This document shows, one piece after another, positions 1 to 10,849 of a DNA stretch of 64,000 nucleotides. Position numbers and translations under genes: made by a program. The notes under the pieces are model-generated. The model searched no databases. It had not been told where the DNA came from and was given only the letters and a program-made list of their open reading frames with translations. Source of the stretch: Balanoglossus misakiensis (taxonomy: Eukaryota > Hemichordata). The DNA lies in the NCBI GenBank assembly GCA_040954595.2, contig CM082581.2, positions 11,098,001-11,162,000 on the forward strand. The letters are read 5' to 3'. Positions within the stretch are counted from its first letter, which is position 1. Every line of letters begins with the position of its first letter.

Positions 1-3000
1 CTTTGCGAATTTTCAAAATTTGGTCATTTTTTGAAAAAATCATGGGTTATAGCTCATGAAAATCATCCCAGAATGACAATTTTTCGACTTTGCGAATTTT
101 TCAAAATATGGTCATTTTTTGAAAAAATCATGGGTTATAGCTCATGAAAATCATCCCAGAATGACAATTTTTCGACTTTGCGAATTTTCAAAATTTGGTC
201 ATTTTTTGAAAAAATCATGGGTTATAGCTCATGAAAATCATCCCAGAATGACAATTTTTCGACTTTGCGAATTTTCAAAATTTGGTCATTTTTTGAAAAA
301 ATCATGGGTTATAGCTCATGAAAATCATCCCAGAATGACAATTTTTCGACTTTGCGAATTTTCAAAATTTGGTCATTTTTTGAAAAAATCATGGGTTATA
401 GCTCATGAAAATCACCCCAGAATGACAATTTTTCGACTTTGCGAATTTTCAAAATTTGGTCATTTTTTGAAAAAATCATGGGTTATAGCTCATGAAAATC
501 ACCCCAGAATGACAATTTTTCGACTTTGCGAATTTTCAAAATTTGGTCATTTTTTGAAAAAATCATGGGTTATAGCTCATGAAAATCATCCCAGAATGAC
601 AATTTTTCGACTTTGCGAATTTTCAAAATTTGGTCATTTTTTGAAAAAATCATGGGTTATAGCTCATGAAAATCATCCCAGAATGACAATTTTTCGACTT
701 TGCGAATTTTTCAAAATATGGTCATTTTTTGAAAAAATCATGGGTTATAGCTCATGAAAATCATCCCAGAATGACAATTTTTCGACTTTGCGAATTTTCA
801 AAATTTGGTCATTTTTTGAAAAAATCATGGGTTATAGCTCATGAAAATCATCCCAGAATGACAATTTTTCGACTTTGCGAATTTTCAAAATTTGGTCATT
901 TTTTGAAAAAATCATGGGTTATAGCTCATGAAAATCATCCCAGAATGACAATTTTTCGACTTTGCGAATTTTCAAAATTTGGTCATTTTTTGAAAAAATC
1001 ATGGGTTATAGCTCATGAAAATCATCCCAGAATGACAATTTTTCGACTTTGCGAATTTTCAAAATTTGGTCATTTTTTGAAAAAATCATGGGTTATAGCT
1101 CATGAAAATCACCCCAGAATGACAATTTTTCGACTTTGCGAATTTTCAAAATTTGGTCATTTTTTGAAAAAATCATGGGTTATAGCTCATGAAAATCACC
1201 CCAGAATGACAATTTTTCGACTTTGCGAATTTTCAAAATTTGGTCATTTTTTGAAAAAATCATGGGTTATAGCTCATGAAAATCATCCCAGAATGACAAT
1301 TTTTCGACTTTGCGAATTTTCAAAATTTGGTCATTTTTTGAAAAAATCATGGGTTATAGCTCATGAAAATCATCCCAGAATGACAATTTTTCGACTTTGC
1401 GAATTTTCAAAATTTGGTCATTTTTTGAAAAAATCATGGGTTATAGCTCATGAAAATCATCCCAGAATGACAATTTTTCGACTTTGCGAATTTTCAAAAT
1501 TTGGTCATTTTTTGAAAAAATCATGGGTTATAGCTCATGAAAATCATCCCAGAATGACAATTTTTCGACTTTGCGAATTTTCAAAATTTGGTCATTTTTT
1601 GAAAAAATCATGGGTTATAGCTCATGAAAATCATCCCAGAATGACAATTTTTCGACTTTGCGAATTTTCAAAATTTGGTCATTTTTTGAAAAAATCATGG
1701 GTTATAGCTCATGAAAATCATCCCAGAATGACAATTTTTCGACTTTGCGAATTTTCAAAATTTGGTCATTTTTTGAAAAAATCATGGGTTATAGCTCATG
1801 AAAATCATCCCAGAATGACAATTTTTCGACTTTGCGAATTTTCAAAATTTGGTCATTTTTTGAAAAAATCATGGGTTATAGCTCATGAAAATCATCCCAG
1901 AATGACAATTTTTCGACTTTGCGAATTTTCAAAATTTGGTCATTTTTTGAAAAAATCATGGGTTATAGCTCATGAAAATCACCCCAGAATGACAATTTTT
2001 CGACTTTGCGAATTTTCAAAATTTGGTCATTTTTTGAAAAAATCATGGGTTATAGCTCATGAAAATCACCCCAGAATGACAATTTTTCGACTTTGCGAAT
2101 TTTCAAAATTTGGTCATTTTTTGAAAAAATCATGGGTTATAGCTCATGAAAATCATCCCAGAATGACAATTTTTCGACTTTGCGAATTTTCAAAATTTGG
2201 TCATTTTTTGAAAAAATCATGGGTTATAGCTCATGAAAATCATCCCAGAATGACAATTTTTCGACTTTGCGAATTTTCAAAATTTGGTCATTTTTTGAAA
2301 AAATCATGGGTTATAGCTCATGAAAATCATCCCAGAATGACAATTTTTCGACTTTGCGAATTTTCAAAATTTGGTCATTTTTTGAAAAAATCATGGGTTA
2401 TAGCTCATGAAAATCATCCCAGAATGACAATTTTTCGACTTTGCGAATTTTTCAAAATATGGTCATTTTTTGAAAAAATCATGGGTTATAGCTCATGAAA
2501 ATCATCCCAGAATGACAATTTTTCGACTTTGCGAATTTTCAAAATTTGGTCATTTTTTGAAAAAATCATGGGTTATAGCTCATGAAAATCATCCCAGAAT
2601 GACAATTTTTCGACTTTGCGAATTTTCAAAATTTGGTCATTTTTTGAAAAAATCATGGGTTATAGCTCATGAAAATCATCCCAGAATGACAATTTTTCGA
2701 CTTTGCGAATTTTTCAAAATATGGTCATTTTTTGAAAAAATCATGGGTTATAGCTCATGAAAATCATCCCAGAATGACAATTTTTCGACTTTGCGAATTT
2801 TCAAAATTTGGTCATTTTTTGAAAAAATCATGGGTTATAGCTCATGAAAATCATCCCAGAATGACAATTTTTCGACTTTGCGAATTTTCAAAATTTGGTC
2901 ATTTTTTGAAAAAATCATGGGTTATAGCTCATGAAAATCATCCCAGAATGACAATTTTTCGACTTTGCGAATTTTCAAAATTTGGTCATTTTTTGAAAAA

Positions 3001-3338
3001 ATCATGGGTTATAGCTCATGAAAATCATCCCAGAATGACAATTTTTCGACTTTGCGAATTTTCAAAATTTGGTCATTTTTAGAAAAAATCATGGGTTATA
3101 GCTCATGAAAATCATCCCAGAATGACAATTTTTCGACTTTGCGAATTTTCAAAATTTGGTCATTTTTTGAAAAAATCATGGGTTATAGCTCATGAAAATC
3201 ATCCCAGAATGACAATTTTTCGACTTTGCGAATTTTCAAAATTTGGTCATTTTTTGAAAAAATCATGGGTTATAGCTCATGAAAATCATCCCAGAATGAC
3301 AATTTTTCGACTTTGCGAATTTTCAAAATTTGGTCATG
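1..3338. repeat. 87-bp satellite array, truncated by window start
   Basis: About 38 head-to-tail copies of an 87-bp AT-rich unit run without interruption from the first base to about 3338, where the last copy breaks off inside the TTTGGTCAT segment. Copies are nearly identical. Four copies are 88 bp long, with an extra T and a TTTGG to TATGG change (near 91, 701, 2442 and 2704). Three adjacent pairs carry CACCCC instead of CATCCC (near 413/500, 1110/1197 and 1980/2067). One copy has a T to A change at about 3081. Because 87 is divisible by three and the plus strand lacks stops in one frame, long artificial reading frames result. No transposase, RNA promoter or coding homology is visible. The array lies just beyond the 3' end of CFAP58. 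Confidence 0.97.
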
Positions 3339-3437
3339 GGTTAACGCTCAAGAAATATCAGTCGTATCGTTAATCGACACATGAAGACGAACATGGCAAT
3401 AAAGTACAAACAGTCCAATGGTTCATGCAAGTACAAC

Positions 3438-3443
3438 TTTTAT
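3438..3443 (-). terminator. candidate poly(A) signal for CFAP58
   Basis: The plus strand reads TTTATT, which is AATAAA on the CFAP58 strand, about 435 bp after the stop codon. A second candidate lies at 3620-3625. Either would end the transcript between the stop codon and the satellite. The choice between them is an inference; no transcript evidence is available. Confidence 0.4.
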
Positions 3444-3877
3444 TGCAGGGTAAGTAATCAAATGTGTGACATTAAAAACACTGCAGTACACACCATATAT
3501 GATAACAGCTTGGGTATTTCTGACAACAAAGTTTGTTCTGAAAAACCTTTCTTGGTGAAACAGTTTATTCAAAATGTTCATAGCCATGAGTGGACATGTG
3601 ACTTTTTTTACAACCAAGATTTATTGACTTTTCTTGCAAAGTGTTCCTGGGATCAAACTTTCTTTGTAAAATATTTTCTTTATGAAATGCTGGTGAAACA
3701 GGATATTAGTAATTCAAAGTCTTTTTCATAACAAATTTGTATTAATACCGGCAGAAATATATATTTTTTTCATTATGTCTTGTCTATTTGAGATGTACAA
3801 AATTTATCAAAGATCTGTACAGAATAAAAGCAGTAATGTTCAAAGTTCAAATGTCACAAGAATACAGGGATTTTTAG

Positions 3878-6800
3878 CTAGGTTGCTTTGAGTTCTCTTG
3901 GTTTGAGATTGAACCCTCCCCCAGTAAACCTGGGGCCATCATGTCGTTGAGGCTGGATAACTGGTGCTCCTGCTTGTGCCAGGGCTCTCTCTCGTTCTCT
4001 GCAGGAAAAAAAAATATTTTTTATAAAAAGTGATGAGATTCAAACATACAATAATAGCTAATTTTTTTAAGTAAACGGTCAAAATCACCACTTAACCATC
4101 ACATTTATTTTTTGTACCAATATGACAATTTCCAAAGCAATTTCAGGTAAGAAAGGTAGTTTTTATTGAAACTGTTAAAACTGACTTACTTTTGCTGTTG
4201 TTCTTTTCGTTTCTGTAGGAAGTATTTCTTCTTGGACTCCTGCAATTCTCTGGCTAGTCTCTCAATTTCATACTTGTACTCATTGGATTGAGATTCATAC
4301 ATATTTAATTCGGAAGACATCGCCTGGAAGTCATCAGATAAAAATTAGATTAGTACTTTGAAGTGTTAGGACTGAGAGTAATGGATTGGAGTAAAATGAC
4401 ACAGACATTCAAAACAATGACCCAAAAAATGAACTATAGAAATCTGTAGCTCCTGCCAGGTGTTTGTTTGTTTGTTTGTTTGTTTGTTTGTTTGTTTGTT
4501 TGTGTATGCTTACCTTCATCTGTTTGGTCTTCTCCTTTAGTGTTTGCTGATAGATCTGCAACTGCTCCGCCACTTCGGGTCCCGGTTGTCTCGCCAGGAT
4601 GTGCTTCAATTCCACATACAGCTTTTCCTTTTCCTGGATCAGTAGTTCCTTCTCAACCACTTCTTCCGTCTTCTGGATCAATCTGCGCTGCAAGGTCTGG
4701 ATCTTCTGGATCATCTCGTAGGTGCTGGGATCACTACCTTCAAGTTTACGCCAACGATGGATGTTCATCGGGTTCTCCAGTTCTTCTTCAAGAGCCTTAC
4801 ATCGAGTTCTCTCACGTAACAGTTCTCTCTGCAGATGGTATACTTCACGCCTGTAAAACAAATAGTTGTATTATTTTCATGATTTTACTTTAATGTCTGT
4901 ACAAGTGAGAAAGCCATGTTTAGATGTATAAGAGATCTACTAGCAGTCCCTCAACATCACTGCCCCAGCCTTTCTTCTAATACTAAAGTAAACTTGTGAA
5001 CTAGACTCACCTCAAATCATCCACATTGGCAACACTCTTATTCAGGATGTTCTTCTCTCGTCTCAGTTTCTTGATTTCCAGTTTAAGCAGCCGGATATCC
5101 TCCAATCGCTGCCTGTATTGGATTTCACCCTTATTCAGTGTTGACTGCTGAATCTTAATCTTCTCGTACAACAGTGCCAGCTCATCATTGCGACGAACCA
5201 ACTGTGTACCGAGGATATCTCTTTCGCTGATCACTTGATCTAATTCCTTCTTCTGTCGGAGTCGTTCGGCATCAGCCTCGGAGATGATCTTCAACAGTTT
5301 TCTTTCCTCCGCCTCCTGGGCCTCAATGTATGCTTTGCTTTCTGCGGCTTGCTGTTTCATTCTCTGTAACTCCATCTTCAGTGCCTCTTTCTCTTTCTCC
5401 ACGCGCTGGTGATCCAGATGTTCTTTGACCAGAGCGGCTTCTTTGGCGGTGATTTCTTCCTTCAGTTGATCGATCTGGTGGTTCATAATCTTCAGCTTTC
5501 TCTTCATCTCGGTGATTTCATCCTAGAATAATCAATCATCCAATTTTGTTATTACCAGGAATTAATTTGCGATTCTTGAAGGTGGTGTGAAAACAATAAT
5601 CTGAAAATTAGACGTGCACGTATCATGCATTCCAGTCAAAAGCCAGTTTAGAATGTTTGTGGATGAATTACTCACAGGAAAATTCCTAAAACTCAAATCA
5701 TTATGGTTACCTGAGATTCAATCAAGTTTTTGCTGTACAGATTACGATCACTGCGGACAGCTTCATACAAGTTCTGTTGTTGTTTCAGTTTGGTCTCAGC
5801 TTCTGCAATCTTCTTCTTGTAGTCAAAGATCTGCATCTCTCGAACTTTGACATCCTCCATGTGTTGTAGCACCTGGAAAGCAAGGAGGGTGTTATATCAA
5901 AATCTACAAGGACATGTTCAGATGATAGCTCGTTGAAGAAATTGTCAAAAATGCCCACTGAAGACTATGTAACTTCTTGATTCATCAAATTTCTTCCTCA
6001 ACACGACAACATCACACAACACTCACCTTCTGTGTCAGTTCGCTAGCTTCATTAATATAACGATCACGTTCCTTCTCCAGCTGATAGATAATCTTACGCT
6101 GTTTCTGTGCTTCTTCCTTGTAATTCTGGATTTCCTGCTCCAGGTTCTTCTTGGACTGTTCGTGCAACTTCACCAGACTCAGTTGTTTCTGAGTGGCACT
6201 CGCTGCCTTCAACATGTTCTTGTTCAGGATGTCACGTTCACGCACCAAGTCATCGATGGCTTTTCTGTCCATTTCAGCTTGTTTCTTGCTGGCTTCAATC
6301 TCTATTTACAAAGACATCACAATGTTCATATTTACCTTTATGTCCTCAAAAATACTTTGCACTGCAGAAAATGTAAAAGTACTACTTGCTGATAATCAAC
6401 TTGCAATAAACTCACCTCTCTCCAGACCAACGATCTGACTTTTCAACGTCTCTTTCTGTTGATCAATTTCAGCCTTGTTGTCTTCCACAGAGCGGAGTTT
6501 TCTCTGAATGGTTTCCCGCATCTTACTCAAACGCACTGTGTCCTGTTTCAGAGCATTAATCTCATCCTCTTTGGCCTGCAGTTGAAAAAAAAAAATATCA
6601 GACAAAATGTTATTAGATGTGATACTGAATAGGTTTGTGATGAAGACAAAATTGTAGCATAATTTTTTGTATGAGCATGTGATAAACATACATTGTAGGT
6701 ATGTTGGACTGATGACGAAATCTACAGTTATGAGCACTCACCCTTAGTTCTGCCACTCTCTGCTGATTTTCCTGGGCGAGAGTATCAGCATTGATGAGCT

Positions 6801-8645
6801 GCTGTTCGTAATCCGACTGCAACTTGGTGAAACGAGCATTCAGGATATCGCTGTCCTTCTGGGCACGCTCAAACAGAATCTAGAATGTGAAAAAAAGTTT
6901 CGAGTCAGTACAGAGTACTGTACAGAGGTAAACAGTGGACCCGATCTTTTGTTTCTAATAAACAGTTCTGTTCTGCTTACAAGGTTCTACACAAATGCCT
7001 ATGATCTGCAGCAAACATCTTCCTTCACTGGAAAGGAGACCCTAAATATACATTAAAAAAAACTCACTCTGTTCTCCTTCAACTGAGTTTCTAATTTGGC
7101 CACATCTTCCTTGTATCTTCCAAGCTGTGTAGTCATAGTTTTGATCTCACCAGTTCTGGTATCCAGGTCTCCTTTGGATTGTTTCAACTCCCGTTCCAGT
7201 TTGTCCTTTCTACGCGCCTCGCGTTGAGCCTCGTTGGCACGCACCTGGATGTCTTGGTTAAGCTGGAGCGAAACAAGCAATGGTGAGATTATGATACGAG
7301 CATTCACAGTGAATGAGATTTTACAAGGAGGTAATTGTCAGTATTGGGAGACAAATGTGATCACACAACAACAGAAGAGGCATCTTCATTTGTTGAATCA
7401 TTTTCTAACATTCTAACATACTTCTTAATTGTTACTTCTCTCACCTCAGCAATCTTGGTCTCTGAATCTTCTCTATCCTTCTCTGCTTTGGCCATTTTAT
7501 TATTGGCTTCTGTCAGTGCTTCTCTGAGCTTGACAATCTCCTGAAGTTGCTCGTCCCTTTCCTTCGTCAGATCCTCCTTGGCTTTCAACAGTTCATTAAC
7601 ACTGGAATGAAAATCATTCACATTTAGTGTGTGCACAATGCAATGTATTTGCTTTGAAACGTCTTGTTTGTTTATTATTCACCATTTGACCAAGATTTCT
7701 TATTCATCTGAATTACTGCTTCTCAGCAGTGCACCGCCAAGATCATCAACCATTTCTTGCTTTCTTTGTAACATAGTGACGTTTTAATATCTCATCAGGA
7801 TAACAGACCATCCTTACCTGTGCTCTTGACCCATGGACAGACCAGCACCTTGTTCAACCAATTTACTCAAATTGGCAATTTCCATCTTCAAACTCTGAAT
7901 AGTCTCTCTAGCTCGCTGCTCTTTCTCATGTGATGCATCAACCATCTTCCATGCTTTTTCAATTTCCTGCAAATAATACATGTACACATATAATATTATT
8001 GCATTTCTACTACTAACTGGTTCAATCAGTTGATATCTACATCATTGAGGAATTTATTGTTGTAAATAAAGAAAATTCAAAAAGAAGTTCTTTAACTTAT
8101 TAAACAAAGCTTTACCTTTTTTAATGATGCTATGGTTGTTTGATCTTCCTGGGAAAGTTTTAAAGCCGTTGACACTTTGGCGGAATTGGCAACGATTTCT
8201 GCGTTCAACTCTCGACATTTTCCCATCAGCCTTTTCTCACTTTCGTGTGACTTCTTCAACGCCCTATGGAGTTTTTCATACTCAGTTCTGAATTTCTCCA
8301 GACTCCGATCTCCCATCAATTCATTTAAAACTTCCTGGAAGTCTCTCTCCAGTGCTTCAAAGGCATTTTCTTCCAAGGCGGGCTTATCGCCCTTGGCAGG
8401 CTCTTCCTTCGCAGGTTCCTTTTTCTTATCCTGTTGAAAAGGGCCATACATGATATACTTAAATACTAGTACGTTGACATTCAACATAAATATCTACCAA
8501 CATTCAAATTTAGGATTTACCACCGTGGCTATGCTAAGGTATTATTGCATTGGTATAAAGGGAGATCGACTTTGCTTAGAAACCGAAGCTGCACCTAAAA
8601 CGGAAATTACATCGCGATCTACCGGTTTGTACTTACCTCCGACAT
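3878..8645 (-). CDS. CFAP58: Cilia- and flagella-associated protein 58 (CCDC147), 13 exons
   Basis: Coding exons in transcription order are 8637-8645, 8116-8430, 7818-7966, 7445-7601, 7068-7262, 6742-6879, 6416-6575, 6027-6301, 5711-5872, 5011-5522, 4514-4850, 4190-4323 and 3878-3998. All junctions are GT-AG and in phase, giving 2664 nt and 887 residues, close to the vertebrate protein (about 870). The protein is coiled coil almost throughout. Family stretches seen include KLSQEDQTTIASLKK (exon 2), SQIVGLER (exon 7), RDILNKNMLKA (exon 8), KKELDQVISERDILG and RRNDELALLYEKIKIQQS (exon 10), ELKHILARQPGPE (exon 11), and the C-terminal GPRFTGGGF. CFAP58 is an axonemal protein needed for sperm flagellum assembly and motility. 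The first exon encodes only Met-Ser-Glu; this start fits the lysine-rich N terminus that follows and the head-to-head promoter, but is the least certain exon. Confidence 0.95.
4462..4503. repeat. (TTTG)n microsatellite in CFAP58 intron 11
   Basis: About ten TTTG units, read as CAAA on the gene strand, begin roughly ten bases after the exon 11 splice donor at 4513. Reading through the donor gives a Lys-Gln-Thr-Asn repeat, which is an intronic artefact. Confidence 0.95.
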
Positions 8646-9053
8646 TGTGGAGGATTCTGACGAGATTTAGAACGTCAAAAGGGGGTTATAAATTTTAGAC
8701 ACAATTCGACTTTGCCAAATATGATGTCGACTGTCTTCTATGTATGACTTCTTCGTAGAGCCAAAGTGTTTATTCGTTACTAAGCCCAACAACCACTACA
8801 ACAACATTTATATCAAGGCGTCAGAAAAATAGTTCCATTGTATTTATTCAAATATTGGTAAACTAAAAACATTATTTTAATAAAAGACATAACAGATAGT
8901 ACACCAATACTACAATAAAGATTAGAAGTGTTGTTGTTTTTAAATTTGTAAAGAAATTTTAAACAGTTTAAAAAATTATCAATCCGAAAATGTGATACGG
9001 TCTAGCCTCACTGAGCATGCGTTTAAAGGTCATCACCCGAGGTCATTTCCAAC
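8646..9053. promoter_or_regulatory. shared CFAP58/GRPEL1 promoter region
   Basis: These 408 bp separate the divergent start codons of CFAP58 (minus) and GRPEL1 (plus), so both 5' UTRs and both core promoters must lie here unless upstream untranslated exons exist. No TATA box is obvious on either side. GAGCATGCGT (9013-9022) resembles an NRF1-type site. Two AGGTCA half-sites (9027-9032 and 9040-9045) lie just before the GRPEL1 start and resemble nuclear-receptor half-sites. I found no convincing RFX X-box for the ciliary gene. The binding-site calls are by eye. Confidence 0.6.
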
Positions 9054-9763
9054 ATGGCTGCCTTGAGCGTGAGAGTCGGCGCTTGGTCACGTCTTTTACC
9101 TAGGATGTCTTCGATCCAGTTTTCGAGATCTCCTAAATTGGGGTTAGTATTGGAAAGTTGCTAAACACGGAGTGTCTCCAATATGACAATGAGTTAAAAC
9201 GATGGACGTTAAGTCATCAGCTCGTATGTCCCATTGATTTCCACACCTCCATGCTTTATGATCAGACAACGTTGGCGAACTCATTCGTATCCGGTATCAC
9301 GGCATGTGTTTCATCGCGTGTTCAAATCACTGTGTATGCAAGTTGGATAGTTGGGATGGGTTCACGAAAAGATCGGTGATATGATGTGCCGTGCCTTTAG
9401 TGATTTATTTGCGACTGTGTACACTCGTGACACGTTGGCCTAGTATTATATGATGAACATGTTCAGTCTGATCCCCGTTTTGTAACTCAATAACAGGTTA
9501 CATCATCAGTTAAAATCCCGCAGAATCGTGGCTTGGGATTGTGTAGATCAATGTAACACTAACAGTCTTAACTCTTTTGTTTCTGTTTCTCAAATGTTTC
9601 TTTCTGTGTACAGGGTTAGATGTCTAACTACAGAAACTAACGCAGCTGAAAGCAAGACTGAGCCACAAAGTAAAGAAAACACAGAAATTAGTCAAGTAGA
9701 AAAAGAATTGCAAGAACAGAAAGAAAAACTGCAGAAACAAATAGATGATTTAACAGTGAGTTT

Positions 9764-9803
<40 letters not shown>

Positions 9804-10462
9804 TCCCTGAATGGACCAGTGGTAATGATATCACAGTATCTTGAATAATTGAAGAGTTTAAAGAAACTTCAAGAACAGAAACTCCAGCTTTATACAATTT
9901 TGTACACTTTGTTTTACGACAGGATAAATACAAACGATCGTTAGCTGAAACAGAGAATGTTCGAAACAGACACAGAAAGCAACTTGAAGAAGCACGCGTG
10001 TATGCAATTCAGGGATTCTGTAAAGATTTACTGGATGTAGCAGATGTTTTGCATACAGCCACTGGAAGTGTTCCCACTGAAGAGATCCGAAAGAATGCTC
10101 ATTTGAAATCTTTGTTTGAAGGATTGAAAATGACAGAAACACAATTATTAAAGGTGAGTGTGTTGTCTTTCATGTCAAAGATCTTTTATCTTGGCATTGT
10201 GTCATCACTTAAACAGGGGCAAGTATTTTTTTTCCTGTGATAATTATTCATCTCTTCTTTTTTACAGGTATTTAAGAATCGTGGACTGACGGTAATTAAC
10301 CCAATGGGAGAGAAATTTGATCCAAACCAACATGAAGCAATGTTTACACTTCCGTCACAAGACAAGGAACCTGGATCGGTTGCTGTAGTAACCAAAATAG
10401 GCTACAAATTGCATGATAGGACATTAAGACCCGCTCTAGTTGGAGTTGCCACCGCACCATAA
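9054..10462 (+). CDS. GRPEL1: Mitochondrial GrpE homolog 1, 4 exons
   Basis: Exons 9054-9142, 9614-9755, 9923-10153 and 10268-10462 join in phase to 657 nt and 218 residues, matching the usual length (human 217). GRPEL1 is the nucleotide exchange factor for mitochondrial Hsp70 in the inner-membrane import motor and matrix folding. The first 35 or so residues are rich in Arg, Ser and Leu without acidic residues, as expected of a presequence, ending near RCLTTE. Exon 2 encodes the long dimerising helix. Exons 3-4 carry the head and beta-wing, with IQGFCKDLLDVADVL, EGLKMTETQLLKVF, NPMGEKFDPNQHEA, VVTKIGYKLHDRTLRPALVGV. The start has a good context (AACATGG) and sits 408 bp from the divergent CFAP58 start. 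No broken motif is seen. Confidence 0.97.
9762..9805. repeat. (TTTC)n microsatellite in GRPEL1 intron 2
   Basis: About eleven TTTC units start within a few bases of the exon 2 donor (exon ends at 9755). The run is pyrimidine-only on the transcribed sense strand. Confidence 0.95.
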
Positions 10463-10824
10463 AACAGTCCTTTCTTTACCTTCGACCTATCATATAGTTC
10501 AGGAATCCTGGATCAGACTTATCTTGCAAGAGCCATTTCAATTTTGTCCCCTGCTCTTTCAGTTCTGAGGACATTTGAAAATGTTTTGTGGAAACTCACA
10601 TAAATTATTCATAAGTGGGTTTAACAGTAGAGAAGATTATGTGTCTGTACATTGGCTCCATGATGAGCTGTTGGAATTGTAATTTCAGTTGCGATGAAAT
10701 TTGAAAGTAGAGAGCTGAATAGTTTGATTGAAAAACAGTCTGACCAATGGGTACATCATAGAGAAAAATATGTGTAGATGTATTTCACTCTTTGCAGTGA
10801 AGGGAAAATGGGTAACTTGTATAA

Positions 10825-10830
10825 AATAAA
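10825..10830 (+). terminator. poly(A) signal for GRPEL1
   Basis: A canonical AATAAA lies about 365 bp after the GRPEL1 stop codon and is the first one downstream. This implies a short 3' UTR of about 370-390 nt. Confidence 0.6.
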
Positions 10831-10849
10831 AGTCATCTTATATCAACAT

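Noticed and set aside
1-3338. CENP-B-box-like motif in the satellite (TTCGACTTTGCGAA)
   Set aside because: It shares only the TTCG start; the required A and CGGG positions do not match.
119-3373. Long plus-strand reading frames (up to 589 codons) in the 87-bp satellite, giving a 29-residue repeat protein
   Set aside because: The period is divisible by three and the unit lacks a stop in one frame. Frames break at every 88-bp variant, and there is no promoter, splice structure or family match.
3381-3731. 116-codon plus-strand frame downstream of the satellite
   Set aside because: It overlaps the inferred CFAP58 3' UTR on the opposite strand and has no recognisable homology.
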